DNA of 64,000 nt from Rhytidiadelphus loreus (taxonomy: Eukaryota; Streptophyta; Bryopsida; Hypnales; Hylocomiaceae), in contig OX344765.1 in NCBI GenBank assembly GCA_947034895.1, positions 6,453,001 through 6,517,000 of the forward strand. The letters are read 5' to 3'. The position numbers and the translations under genes were made by a program. A model generated the notes under the pieces. The model did no database searches. It was not told the DNA's origin and saw nothing but the letters and a program-made list of their open reading frames with translations. Shown here in pieces: positions 23,789-37,738 of the stretch (its first letter is position 1; the number at the start of each line of letters is the position of its first letter).

Positions 23789-26153
23789 TATCATTATGTA
23801 TAAGATGTATGATGAACACTTTTCAATTATTTGGGCATATATAATGTGTAGTTATTTCTTCTATTGTTGGAGCAATTTCATTCAATCTTGTTGTAGCAAA
23901 GTGGATTTTTTGTAAAGCACACAATTTCTAAACTCTTACTACCTTAGTTACTAAAATCGTTTGGGATTTCAACAACTAACTTTGATTTGGGATCTTCTTA
24001 ACTTAATGAATATATTTTGGACAATGTACAGATATTTTGTAAATAAATAATGAACATTTAAATTAATAAAAATAGAAGTATGGAAAATCAATCCTAAGTT
24101 TCATGTTCAGATGGGTTACATTTTAAGCAAGAATTTAGATGGAACAGTTTTATAAGCAAGTCACACTTAGATGGTTTCTGTTAACTCTACTTTGTTGAAG
24201 ATTGTTATATAATGTCTTTGATTACATGATATTGGTGTACTTTTGTTGTTTGTTGAGTTTTCAATCACTAACAACTACGGAGTATTCTATCTTTGACTTT
24301 ATATTAAAATGAACCATTTTCCCTACTAAGTAACATTTCATCCAAATAATTTTTCATTCATCCTAAATATTAAGTGAATCTTTAAAAGACAAATCTTCAT
24401 TTATAAACAAATTGATTTAAAATAGTATAATACAAAGATATATAAAAATTGTGCAAAAATTCAAAAAGGATTTGAGTGCTAACCTTGAGAGGACATCAAG
24501 GACATTTTTTGTCCTTTAGATGATCAATCAAGCTTTGTGCATATTGAAAAATGAAAGATTTTATCTAATTGTTTGTGTACAACTTTATTGATGCTATGGC
24601 AATATTATTGACTTCAATTCAAGATATTTTAATTTATTATTATTTTGTATAGGATAGTTTATAAATAAAAATGATACCCTACCTAGAGTATTTCAATACT
24701 TTGAACATTTTCCCTTAATTTGAATTTGATATTCAAAACGATTTCTTCTCTTTTTTATTATAACTAACAAATGAAGCTTTTGAAGTGTGTTTTCTATTCC
24801 ATTTGGAAATTTTGAAAAATTCCTTACGACAAATGCTTTTGGGGAGTTTGAAGTTGAAGATATATAACTATATTTCTAAATGCAGAGTGCCACAAAAATA
24901 TTCTTCATAGCATGATGTTTTATACTATAATGTACTTCTAATCCCCAAAACACAGATTTTGAACATGATTGGTATTTGACATGAATTTTCTTCATTTTTT
25001 CTTCAAAAATTCACAATAATTTAAAATTTTTATGACAAATATTAGACACGTGATTTCATCTCTAAAAAATAAAACCAAAATCTTTCAATCAAAAATAGAG
25101 AAGAAATAGAGGATACAAAGTGAAGGACTTTCAAATTTAAATTGTAGACATATGATTTCATCTTTGATAAATAAATATAAAATTTTATATTCATATCTAG
25201 TTACAAAATGATAGCACATATAATAATGGATAATAAGGCTTGAAATTAGTGGTCATGGACCCTTTTAACCCCTAAAAGATAAAGCCTATGACCCAATAAT
25301 CAAACTTGAAAGTCCCTTTAAATAAATAAATTAAATTAAATTAAATATTATACTTTAAAAAAAAATTAAAAATTCATATCAAATCGTAGTAAATAATATA
25401 CTCAAAGAATCTGAAATTTTCACCAGACATATATTTTAGTGATAACATCATAGTATAAACATTCTCACATCACTCTAAAAATTAAAAAAATCATCAAACC
25501 ATAGTTATAGGTCTAAAATTCATATTGCTATAAAATATTGAAATTAGCGAATTTTTCAACATTTCCAATTGGAGTAGAAACTCCACTTGATAAGCTTCAT
25601 TTCATTAGTTGGATTCACATTCAAAACATATCATTTTTATAGCTCAAATTCACATTAAGAGTAAACAGCAATAAATGGCTAAAATACACTATAAAGATGA
25701 TTCATGGATTAAGCAACTCATGCAACTTTGGAAAAAAAATTGGATGAAAAAATGTTTTTTTTCCATCCTACACTCTCTAATGTACCCAACACTGTCGTGG
25801 GCTACTCCAGATAAGAGACTTCATATAACACAGAGTACCAGTATACACAGAAAATCTTCCTCCTGAACTGTTTCACAAGCCCATATGAAGTTCGGGAGTC
25901 ATTGCATAGGCTTTGCTCGACTCTGACTAATAGATTCTGCACCTGTTAGAATCTATTTAATTCTTAAGAGCATCTGCACCTCTAAGTACCAAAGCTAATA
26001 CACTTTTTGATTTAAGTACGCACCTGTGGAGCAGAGTATTTGGTGAAAATAATAATTAAGAACACGCTCATTACCTCCTACTTCTTGGTACACGTGGCAA
26101 AATGTATTGTACAGTAAGAATTAGACCAAAATGATCCACTGAAATACTCCAAT
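23789..26153. other. AT-rich intergenic DNA
   Basis: No exon was recognised. A single TTAACCCCTAAAAG end (25265-25278) has no visible partner and may be a truncated member of the TTAA families. The region just below 26154 is the 3' flank of the branching enzyme gene. Confidence 0.45.
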
Positions 26154-29100
26154 TTACTCCGGTACTTTGTAGTACACCTGCAACCAGAACCATATGATGC
26201 GGTTAGCTTTCCAAGAGTCAAGTATAAAAGGTGAAACCTGTTAAAAAGTAAGCACATTAGACTTCCAAACTTGTCCATAAGGACAAATATTCCATAAGAC
26301 AATCTCAAATTTTGATTGCAACAGATTTGGCTCTCGTACTCAAAAGATCTCTTCACAAGTCTTTACGTTTCCCAAAGATCGCACTCCAACACGTGAAAAA
26401 ATGCTTCAAGCGACGCAAATTGGATCCTCTACCTTACAAAACACTCTTCGAGTCATTGTTTGAATTCTTTTGAGTCAATAAGTTCAAGTTTAAGTGAGCT
26501 TGGAATACAGACAGCACTGATAACATGAGATGTACGGTGAAGTAAAAGAAACAAATTGATTGCTGACCTGGCAACTGCGAGATGGAGCCATAACCATAAA
26601 GGAGTGTGGTCGGTTGTTGTAATTAGTCTCAGGCTTTCCTGGCTCACCCTCAGGACTCGTGAAATGGTCGACATCATGGTCCACCTGCAGAGAATAGAGA
26701 TATCACGGAAGTTAGTTATTACTAAATCCTTTACACAATCTCATGAGCTGTTTGAGGAAGGCAAATCCAAAACGCTCTAAAGAAAACAAACATGAAGAGA
26801 CAACAGAACTAAGTCTTACCCGAGAATAACCTCCAAACTCCGCAGCATCACTGTCCAAACAAACTCGGTATTTTCCAGGAATGTCGCAGCCTACCTTCAA
26901 CCTGCAAACCAGAGCATATCAAATAGTCACAACAAGAAACCAACGAATCCTTCCCCATACCAATATATCGTGCACCATAAGTCTAGATTCACCGTCTCAT
27001 TTATTGACACACAATGTTCAGAAAAAGGAAAAAATTGATATGTAGGAATCAACGTAAGATCTTGTAATTCAGGTGACTACATGCAGGAACGTAGAACGTT
27101 TGAAAAGCTTGAAAGGCTCCCTGTGGAAGTATCACTTACCCAGAATATGTGTTGGTTGCATGGAAGTTAAACACAAAGACCAAGTCTCCTCGTTCAAATA
27201 CAATAAGCTGGAAGTTTTACAGTCACACAGTGAATTAGAGAAGGACGAATTCCAGAATCTAGACTAGTGCTTACAAAAAACATAAGTAGAAGCCCAAGGA
27301 CGATGATGAAATGCTGCACAAAAATTAAAATAGCTCCTGACATATCACACAAGAGCAGAGAAGCAAAAGAATGATTACTGACCTTCTCTGGTTCACTTTG
27401 GCAGGAAATGTACTGCTTTGAGGAACTCACAAATTCGAACTCCTCATCAAGCGCAATCATCGCTCTATTAAAGTTGTTCATGAACTATCAGCAAAACAAA
27501 GAAGAATCACGTTTAATTTTACGAACGTTGATTGAGCAAGCTCCAGAACTTGCGCTAAAATCTTATTTCCGTATCATCAAGCAGCAAGCTAAATTCTAAG
27601 TGCTCCTAAGTGCTCAAGCTAAATTAGAAAGTCCACTTTGAAAACTAATAGTCGATAATAGAAACTCAAAAACACGTTTTTATCATTTACAAATGTATGA
27701 CTTCTTTCGATTGGTACATTTTGTTAACTTCCTTGAAACTTCCGAAATTATTTATTTCAACTCCTATAGATATGGAAGCGGACATCTTCGGCCATTCCAG
27801 TACTTGGGGTTTAAGATTTTTCTACTACACACGAAAGTCTCCTGCAACACCGTTTGAACAGCGAACCTTGTATCGAAGATGGTCCTGATCCACAAGATCC
27901 CATTGTCTTCGGCACTTGTCAAATGACCAATTGTTCCCTTGTCTAGGGAAGTCGATCCACTCTGGGTGGCCAAACTGCATCTCGTAACAAGCTATTGATC
28001 AGGCATGGATCGTAGAACAATATCAAGGCATCTCACAGGAGGCAACTCAATACTCTCAAACCAGAGGCGAAAGAGGTTGGGCACATGGCACATGGCACAC
28101 TAGTTTGTATGAAGCGAAGTACCTCATTCCCCATGAAATTCAAGTAGCCTTCCCCACCGAGAGCCATAGTAATGAAGTGAATCATCTGCAGTCGTCAAAA
28201 AGTCGTCAGTGAACTGACAATAGCTCAATTAAAATAAGATAAAAGACAAGACAATGATGAAAGAAGAAGGACTCAAGCAACAAGACGTATAGACCTTGTG
28301 TAGTGCAATTCCTCGATCAACAATAAGATTCGCTGGTTGCAGAGCTGACATGCTGTAATACATTTCCTTGTCCATCAATAAAAAGGCGAATGTTTTATCT
28401 CCTACCATAGACTGCAAGAAAACAAAAAGGGTTAAGATGTTGCAACATAATCTGTGAAGGAAAGCAGAAGCACATAGTTTGATGATAAAGAGTTTTACTT
28501 CTACAACTTTTGATGAGCTACTTGTCATACGCACAGTCCAAAACACTCGAATCTGGAATATTCGACCGTTATTCCTAACAACGAGTTAAGGTCCGATTGG
28601 AGGTTAACTGCCCTATTCTGTACCCTCACTTGCGAGTGTAACAAATAGGAATTAACTAATGAGTCTATCAAATTAGCTAACTGTTGTTACTTGGTTGGTG
28701 CAGGCGAATTTTAGAATTTCAAAATAATGCTATAAGCACAGTTAGATTACTTGCCGAAAATCGGGGAGACAACTGGTGAACATGGATGTATCTACATTGC
28801 AAGTTAATTAGCAGGATTTAGCAACAATTTGGTCAATGACACAACTTGGGCAGAGCAGGCATTAAGTAACTAGCTCCAGTTTGCTAATTAGCGCCACGTG
28901 GTTGGTGCGGGCGGGGCCTAATAAAGACAGACCACACAAAAACCCAACCCGATAAAGTGCTACATCATCTCAAATACACGGCAACCAGTAGTACTCAAAT
29001 TCAGCATCAAACAAGCAAAATAATCACCTGATCGTGACTCTCAGCATACCCAACACACGCCTCGGAATATCTCCGATTGGTAAGAGTGTAGACAATATCC

Positions 29101-32100
29101 CCCATGGACCATTCTTCATCCTTCCGTTCTTTCAGATACTGAATCCACTTGTCGGGAATCGCCATGGCCAGACGATAATCAAAGCCAATCCCGCCCTCTG
29201 CAACGGGCCTGCAGAGCGTGGGCATGCCTGACACATCCTCCGCAATCACTGTGGCATCGGGGTAGAGGCTGTGCACGAGCTCATTGGCAAGCATCAAGAA
29301 CATCACTGCTTGAACATCCGTGGCTTCACTGAAATACTCATTATAGTTTCCCGTGAAGACCATGTTGAGGCCATGGTGATGGTAGAGCATGGAAGTCACC
29401 CCGTCAAATCTGAAGCCATCAAACATGTACTCCTCCATCCACCAGCGCAGATTGGAAAGCAGGAAGCGCTGGACTTCCCAGGAGCCGTAGTTGAACAGGC
29501 GGCTGTCCCAAAGGGTGTGGTACCCTCGGGCTCCAGTATGAAAATAGGAGTCTCGAGCTGCCTGGCCTAAATCATAACCAGCCAAGCCATCGACGGCGTT
29601 AGTGGATGCATGACTGTGCACCACGTCCATCAACACGCGAAGGCCCATGGAATGCGCCTTGTCGATCAGGTACTTCAGATCCTCAGGCGTACCGCAACGG
29701 CTGCTGGCTGCGAAGAAATTGGTAACGTGGTACCCAAAGCAACCGTAGTAAGCATGCTCCATAACTGCCATTAGCTGGATGGTGTTGTAATTTTTCGCCT
29801 TTATTCTGGGAAGCACTTCGTCGGCAAACTCTCGGTAGGAAGCCACACGTGGCTCCTTTGAACTCATCCCTACGTGCGCTTCGTAAATGAGCGGGGCGGA
29901 GGGCTTCGCTGGACGAGCATGCTTGAACTGATACCTGAACCACAATACCAAAAGAAAAAGGTCTTAACACAGATCTGCAAAGCACCGAGGCGATATTGCA
30001 CTAGCCAGATAATTTAAGTCGAGGAGGAAAATGAACCAATCATGGAAAGCTATTCTGAAGGTGTGAAAGAAGGCCATATTATTTCAGTCCCATGTGAAAT
30101 TGAGTGAAACAGATAGTGCACAAGTTCGCTCCAGTTGGAAAACGGGGCACATATTGGCCCGCTTGTTTTCTTTAGCGGTTAACGTGGCGCACATAGGGAC
30201 TTCCTTTAGTCCAATTTTTTTTTGTGACGAAGACTGCAATGCTCTTCAGTGATTCCGATGATACAGTATATAATATACGGCCCAGTATGAGTTATATGTC
30301 TAACAATATAATCAATCAAATTGGTCATTTTGTAACCCTTAATCCTGTAAACCTTTAGGGTTAAAGAGATGGGGACATTACCGTTGTGACGCAGGCGGGT
30401 CCCAGTAAACACCATCATAATAGGCAGCAAACACATGAGGGTCGACCACGGCATATTTTATCCAAGCTGGAATTCGATCTACCCAAGAGCCATCCCCCTT
30501 CTTCATCCTGAACTTGACTTTGGAGCCATGCGGGATCACAGAAACCCCATCCACATCAGGCAACCGGATAGACCAGACGCCAAACTGGTCTCTTTCCATG
30601 TCATGTTTGCTTCCATCCCAATTGTTGAAGTCCCCAATCAACTGAGCAGCCCTGTGCACAACAATACAACAGTTAAGGCTAGACAGTAATTCATAGAGGA
30701 ATACCTGTGCCTTTAGCTACATGCAAACACATAAAGCAGTCTCCCTATCGTGATAAACACGAATGGCACTTCAGAATCATGATCAGAGATACGGTGCTCC
30801 AGAGAGTTTCTTATAAAATAATGGTTTATGGGAAACATGACACGTGAAGGAAGACGATGCACAATATATATACCCATGGTTCTACAGTAGTAAATACATA
30901 TTTCAGTGTGGAGTCACATAGTTGAGCACAGAGGATATGATAACTCACGCTGCCGCGGGAGCCCACTCCTGGTATACAATGCAATTCCCATCGCGAGTAA
31001 AGCCAAACTTCTCATAGCCTACACATAGCAACAAAACGCCCAGTTAGAACCTCAGCATTAGAAGGTGGATACCTACACTAAACCACTGGTCGTGAAATGA
31101 TAAATACTCAATGAGAAAATGATTGGCAGACGGAAGAACAGACACTGTGAGCTTGAATCGATACAACCGTGAATCCCTTCACTTCTTTCAGACCCCTCCT
31201 TACATTCTCTCTGCTGCAGCTAGCTAACGTAATAAACACACATTGATAACGGCAGAACCAGAACATCGAAAAGCTTAACATTTCCAGTACCAAACTATCA
31301 TGGTTTTTAAGTGACCAATTTGAGTGATTATGCTGAGAAAAATATAAAACAGACAGGACCAAATATTATATCACCAGGATCAGCGGAGATCATTGCATTT
31401 GTATGTATGAAATTGAAGCAGCTAGATAAGCAGCTGCCGATTTTAGCCAGTTCAAAAGGAAAGGTGGCAAGTGCAGAGAACAAGAATCAATGAAAGAGAA
31501 AGTAGGAGGAGAGATTCGAACGATCGGATAAAAAATTCAATTAAAAGGTACACTAATTGCATCAGTTTATTCCATGAGAAGCGACTCGAAGAAGAAATCT
31601 ACCCCTACAGGGCGAAGGATTCCAGGTTTAAAGAGGGCCAATTGAATTGATCATATTGTGAAAAATACAATTCAGATGAGCCATATGTCACCAGAATCAG
31701 TGAAGAGCATTACACGTGTTGGTCAAGAAAATAAATCGGTTTAACAAGAAAAAGTCCACAAATGCTTCAACTACCTACTAAAACATGAGGTCCAAACTGG
31801 AAAGCTTGGTCCTGTCAGGGTTAAGAAAGCAGCTACCAAATACAAGCTCAATTTAGTACTTAAATGCAAGCTCACCTTTGGCGAAGTCTTGCAAACTTCC
31901 TTCGTACTTGTCAATTTCCATCTTTCGCTTCAAGTACTCGCGAACTCGGTATTTGAGATGAGTCTGGTGAGGAGCCAGGTAGGGGTCCACCTCCACCACT
32001 CCCAACTTCTCCACGCCATTCATGTCCTTCCATCCTGCTGGCTTATCAGGCTTGTCTGTTTTCAAACTCGCGGCCCACTCTAAAGCAGGCCTTGAAGCTG

Positions 32101-32772
32101 GAGGTGAGCTCGCCTTGAAGCTCAAGCTTCGTGTAAGCTAAGCATAATACAAAATACCAAGACTTAGACATCTTGTAGTAGAAATTACCAGGAGTTGAGC
32201 GTCATCGCACAATGGAATTAGTTCACAAGACCGAGCTCCTCAAACGGAAAATCATAATCAACATAATGTATGTACACCCATAATCAACACTGCCCAACAC
32301 CTACATTTTGGACCGACCAAAAAACAACGCTGAAAACTAAAAATTGATTACACAAGATGTACACAATCAAAATATGGGAGTCTATTAGAGTTTAGTGTTG
32401 TTTTTTAGTACAACTAGTGCGTGCTAAAGAGCGTTGGAATCCTCTTTCAGTTGCCAATAAGATCTAAGAAAACAGTTTGTGTTCAATGATAGTAACTATG
32501 CTCAGTTGTAATTAGTGCCTTTCACCTCACTGTGCGCACACCTTAGTAAGAGAGGTGAAAGGCTATAGTCATTCAATTAGGAATAATAACACGCCAACAT
32601 GACACACACACACACACACCAATTCATAAAAACTTACTCCTCCGACTCCCCACATGGACCTTTCGAAATGCACTCGCTGCAAACCTAAAAAGTCCCAGCC
32701 CGCACTGCGCAACCCTTGAACCTGCATTGCATTCCCACACTCTCGTATTACAAATCCCTTTCTCGTAGACAT
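26154..32772 (-). CDS. SBE1: 1,4-alpha-glucan branching enzyme, class I starch branching enzyme
   Basis: The enzyme cuts alpha-1,4 glucan and re-attaches it as alpha-1,6 branches during amylopectin synthesis in the plastid. Exons 2-13: 32137-31876, 31018-30949, 30651-30382, 29934-29028, 28411-28295, 28185-28123, 27974-27867, 27484-27383, 27207-27140, 26901-26820, 26684-26568, 26177-26154; all GT-AG and in phase. Exon 1 (32772-32638, donor GTAAGT) is less certain; total about 774 residues. Order: transit-like N-terminus, CBM48 region (QEWAPAA..IGDFNNW), GH13 catalytic domain with all four motifs: [17 protein letters not shown] (nucleophile Asp near 29405), VIAEDVSG (acid/base Glu near 29240), AESHDQ; then a C-terminal beta domain. 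[21 protein letters not shown] and HFTSPEG.PG.PE identify class I. The protein stops at YYKVPE, without the tail found in cereal class I enzymes. Confidence 0.93.
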
Positions 32773-32842
32773 TTCCCCGAACAGATGCAACCTTATTCCA
32801 CAATAAAAACTCATAGAACATCGCGACAACTCCACCCTCACC

Positions 32843-33440
32843 CAATTTAATAAACAAGTCACAGTAAGGTGATGACTAGGCGGCCATTTCGAACTATTCC
32901 TATTAGAAAACTCTCAATCAATCATGAGATCACAACTAAGCATGGACCCAGTCATTCCCATTGCTCCTCTCGAACCAGCAATCACTCTCTCATTCACACA
33001 CATCTCAACCACAACCTACAAATCCCAATCCAAGATCACAACCAACATTCACTCCCAACGGCGCTCATCAAAAATTTTAAAATTCAAAAAGAAATCTGAC
33101 CCAAGAGGCAACAATTCCCCCGCGCTCTCACAAAACAACACAATTTGATAAACAAGTCACTGCAAGGTGATGACTAGACTGCAATTTCAAATTCTCTTCA
33201 AACTATTCCCATTACCAAACTCGGTCAATCATGAGATCACAACCAAGCATAACTTAAACCCAGCCACTCCCATTGCTCCTCTCCACCTAGCAATCACTCG
33301 CTCATTCCCACAGAACTCAACCACAACCTACAGATCAGGTAACGAACAATCCCAAACAACCTACACTCCCAACGGCGCTCATCGAAATTCAAAATCCAAA
33401 AAGAAGCCCGACCCAACAGCAAAGTCCTCGCGCTCTCTAC
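32843..33440. repeat. 298-bp tandem duplication at the 5' end of the branching enzyme gene
   Basis: Copy 1 starts near 32843 and copy 2 near 33141, both opening CAATTT.ATAAACAAGTCAC. Shared landmarks in order are GGTGATGACTAG, ATCATGAGATCACAAC, CCCATTGCTCCTCTC and CTCCCAACGGCGCTCATC. The copies are diverged by substitutions and small indels. They lie just upstream of the proposed exon 1, so they cover the leader or promoter. Confidence 0.85.
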
Positions 33441-34160
33441 CAAAACAACAACTACGAACAACACACGGGCCGTGAATCCAATTGGCAGCTGATCGAGAGG
33501 GGATCCGTCAGGGGAAGCACCCGAGGAGATAGAGAAAGTAGAGGAGTGTCTGAGGAGGAGCGGGGGCCATGGCAAGTCGCAGCAGCAGCAGCAAGCATGG
33601 TGGAGCAGGGATTGCGAGGCAAAGGACGAGGAATTAAAGGGAGTAATGAGGAACGAAAGGAAGGTGGTGATCCGTGTAGTGGGTGGTGTCGCGCATGCAG
33701 GGGCGGCGATGATGGTTCGGTTGTTCCCGATGCACGGAACGAGGTCAAGATGCGATGATGATGCTCTCTCACTGCTGTGGAGTTCTAGCTAGACCTCGCG
33801 TGCTGTGTGGCGTTTTTGCAGCTACTAAATTACGCTACTGCTGTTGTGGACTTGTGGGGAGGAGGGCTTTGTGGCCCTTCTTGTGGGGTGTCCTGGATTC
33901 GCGACGGAGGGGGGAAACTAATGCAGAGGAACTGGGTGGCAAAAGGCCGCGAAGGCAACGCCAGCCGCCAGGCCTGCAACAGACGTGAGGCGGGGAGGAT
34001 GGTGGATGTGGGACCGGAATGGGAAAGAGAGGGACGGGTCACCGTGACCGCGCATTTCACCCGTGGACGTGACAGCTGCTCCATTAGAGGCTGGAGTGGC
34101 CCGTGACCTCTGGAGACACCGTGTCGCGACGCGTGTACAGTACCACTATGGCTTTCCTCT
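33441..34160. other. GC-rich region upstream of the branching enzyme gene
   Basis: Composition is clearly more GC-rich than the neighbours, and open frames exist on both strands simply because stop codons are rare. No family motif was seen. It probably belongs to the promoter of the minus-strand branching enzyme. Confidence 0.4.
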
Positions 34161-35329
34161 TTAATATCACATGCTTTGGTCTCTCACGAATACATCGAAA
34201 TAAAACTAATTCCCTACATTTCATTTTAGAATTAATTTACCGTACATTGAATCTAGTAGTAGTCTATGATACTACTATAAACAAATTAACATAATCATTA
34301 GATATGTGTACCAATAATCCACACTAATAATTAATCCCTTTAGGCCTAACAACTTCTTCACAATTTATGGAGGTTTTCAATGAATTGTCCTACTTTGATT
34401 ATTTTTTGCATATGGATGTGCTTGAAATTTTTAATTTTAACCATACAAAAGTAAAGACTACTTTATCATGTATGAATGGAATTAATTGTGGAAAATATTG
34501 ACTGTTGGATTTATTAGATTATAACAGTTTTTGATGATCAATGTAGAGGCAAAAAACGCAGACTTTGGGGAAGAAAAATTATACTCCCTCCCTAAATGAT
34601 CATCTTGTTGGACTCAATTTCTTTTTCCCAAAATGATATTCCTATTGCACTTTGTGACGTTGCGAATCGGTCAAATTTGGTTTTTGGTTGCTATTTGGGA
34701 CCAACAAAACAACTCTAAATAGTAGTTCTCCTTCTATCCATGCGACCATCAATCAAAAGACAAATGAAATGTATAAAGGGGTCAATCAACATTGTTCATT
34801 CTTATTTTTTGCATCTCTTTGAATATTGCCTAATTGAAGGGGATGAAACTTTGGGAGGTAGAACAAAGGGCCACAAGAGGATTTGGGCATGTACTAAATG
34901 CCTACAAATTGATGACTTCACACTCAACAATTAATTGACCAATGGTGCTCCTTGAAAATGCCCCCAGAAATCTACTTTTCAATATTTCAAAGCTATACTT
35001 TGAAATGGGCTCCCAAACTCAAAGTTTCTAAAATGCTAGGAGTGCATCAACCTCTACTTATAGTACAAAATTGTTTTTTTTATAATATTTTTGGCCTTAA
35101 ATTAGAGCATTTTGTCCAACAAGAAGATCATTATGGGACAGAGGTGATAAAAGGATGAATAATGCTTTTTTACCTCACCCTCCAAAAATTGTATTGGAAT
35201 CTAAAGCAAATGTAATATATTTTTAATCTAAAAAAATGAGAAATGAAAACCTCTCTCAACTTTGTACACATTTTCAATCAAAAGGAATAAAAAGCCAAAA
35301 CCAATCAAATTGGATCCTACTAAAAATTT

Positions 35330-35372
<43 letters not shown>

Positions 35373-37738
35373 CGCGTGTGTGTGTCAATTTTTGAAATTC
35401 AACAACTGATATTATTTGGAACATCTCCAAAAAATCAGAATCATTCCAATTATTTTGTGTTCTTGATCACACTAGATTGAATCTTGTATTTTTTAAATTG
35501 CTTAAAAAAAAAACTTTGAAATAATTCCTTCCAAACCTAATTTATTTGAACAAACTAAAGACTATAATTGTTCATGAAAATGTTTTTTTCCATCCAAACT
35601 ATTCCTTTCATTGTAAAAAAATTATACTTGTTTCCTTTTTCTAACAAGGCTACATTTTTTAAATAAATTTTTTGAACTTCTCACATTGAAATTTTAAAAA
35701 TTGAAAAATATAACAAGTATATCAACTTGTTATTCTACAAGACCCTACTTTAAAATATTGAGATTTGTTTCATCCTACCCAAAATTTGCCATTGAAAATT
35801 TGAAGAATACATATTGTATCCTCTTAGTCCTTAAGTATATTTGTTATTATTAAACAAAGACTATTTTTAATAGATCTAATTAGAAGTGAACAAGGATTTC
35901 AACGCACTTTAGCATCACATTATTGAACACCGTGTAAATAAGTTGTGGAGGACGTCTAGAGGTGTGCCAAAAATCAACACTAGATTCTTTTAGGCTTTCA
36001 TGTTTTGATTGTATATTGTTTTGATTGTATACTGTCATCAATATCTAATCATTTTGTATCACTTTTTGGTTCAAATGTGGATGGGCTGATTTTGTGCAGT
36101 GATGAATACGGATGCATACATCTTAACACTAGTACATGTGAAGGTCATCTTTAATGAAGAGAATATTAGTAACCATGGAGAACTAACTTCATTATTGATA
36201 TTTTTGCAACCTCGACAATAATATAGAATCTCATTATTTTCCAAGGATGATCAAATTTGAAAAATTTGAATTCTTACTTCGAATCAAAGATCCCAAATTA
36301 CCTAGATGAGGTAAAAAACAAATAAATATCGGGCAATCCTAGGCATCCCTTCTCATTGAGATTTATAGCAAGAAATGGCCCTCCTTGTTGGATTCAATTT
36401 CTTGCCATAAATCCCTCTTTGGTAGGGATTGTCATATACAAAACTCCTTTGCAGTCTAATTAATGCTCTATTCCCTTATGTTATTTGAATGTAATGATTA
36501 GGAATTTGATAAGCAAAGAATGACTTGAACATATGCTTGTTTGGATAGTGATTTCTAACGTCATTATTTTTTTATAAAATTCAATATATATTTTCAATGT
36601 TTGTCTTTAAGATTTCATTATTGTTCAAATTTAAAAAAAATCTTCATTGGACAAATAATCATTCAAAAATAAATATTATATTCCTAATATATTTAACCTT
36701 AGTTTTTGTATTGCAAGGTGATTCAAAATAAGGTAGGCCACTTGCCTTTATTTTTGCTTTTGAAATTTTACATGAATGTACTTGCATCCTTAACAAGATA
36801 TAGTATTCAATGAAATTGAGGTTCAATTTGGAATAATGAGAGTAAAATCTCACTCTATGAGAGCTCAAAGTCCACTAACCCTATTTGGCAAAGTTGGAAA
36901 AAAAATTTGTTGTTGTTTCACATGTTGTAATCTTCCAATCTATGTGGCCAAATGGTTTGAAAATCTTCCCATACTTTGTGGTAATGTTCTACTACACTTT
37001 CGTACAATTGAAGTTTAAAAAAAATTGTATTTATTTTCAATCTTGATCAATACAATGAAAAATGGTGGATTTGATCATTTCTCTTTTGAAAACACACTTG
37101 GTCTTTTAGGTGATAAAGATAAGTTCTATAGTCGTGTAGCCAAATATTACTCCAAAGATCAATTTTACCATTTAGATTTATTATATGCAAGTTTTAAATT
37201 TATATTTGAATTACATGAAATATGTATTATCCATCAATGTAAAAAATCTTCATTAGTTTCAGGAAAGTATGTTATTGTTATTAATTTTATTGCAAGAAAT
37301 AGAAAATACAAATGAAAATTGTATAATTTGGATCTAACATGTGCTAGAATGTATGGAGTTTGTAAGGGCAATAATTTATTCACTCAATAGTTTTCAATAG
37401 AAACTTTCTAGAATTTAATTTTTTTAGTTTGAAATTAACGTAAAAAATGAACATATGGATTTCAAAAATACAATTGAATTTGACTAAAGTGAATGTATTC
37501 AAATTTTGGTAGATATCATATCAAATATGAATTCAAATTTTTCAAATTTGATCATTGAAAGTACAGTATATGTTTTGGAGTTTTCACCTCTAAGCAACCT
37601 CAGTCCTTGAAGACAAAATTAGAAATACCAATTCTTATAATAGTTGGCATAAATGATCCACAATTGACTTTAAAATGTCACCACTAGTGACATTAACGTA
37701 CTATTGTTAGAAAAAAACTCTGAATCCTACTAGGTTTG
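34161..37738. other. AT-rich intergenic DNA
   Basis: No gene was recognised. It holds a (TA)n(TG)n microsatellite at about 35336-35386 and the Stowaway-like element at 34584-35147. A short segment near 36379-36406 resembles one end of that element. Confidence 0.5.
34584..35147. mobile_element. Stowaway-like MITE
   Basis: The left end reads CTCCCTCCCTAAATGATC, then CTTGTTGGAC; the reverse complement of the right end reads TCACCTCTGTCCCATAATG, then the same CTTGTTGGAC. TA stands outside each end. CTCCCTCC-type termini with a TA target are typical of plant Stowaway elements. The ends are diverged, so boundaries are approximate. Confidence 0.55.

Noticed and set aside
30340..30366. TAACCCTTAATCCTG..CCTTTAGGGTTAAA as a miniature TTAA element in a branching enzyme intron
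   Set aside because: The inverted match is too short to tell from chance in AT-rich DNA.
33441..34106. Several frames on both strands upstream of the branching enzyme
   Set aside because: They arise from low stop-codon density in GC-rich DNA; no motif or splice structure supports them.
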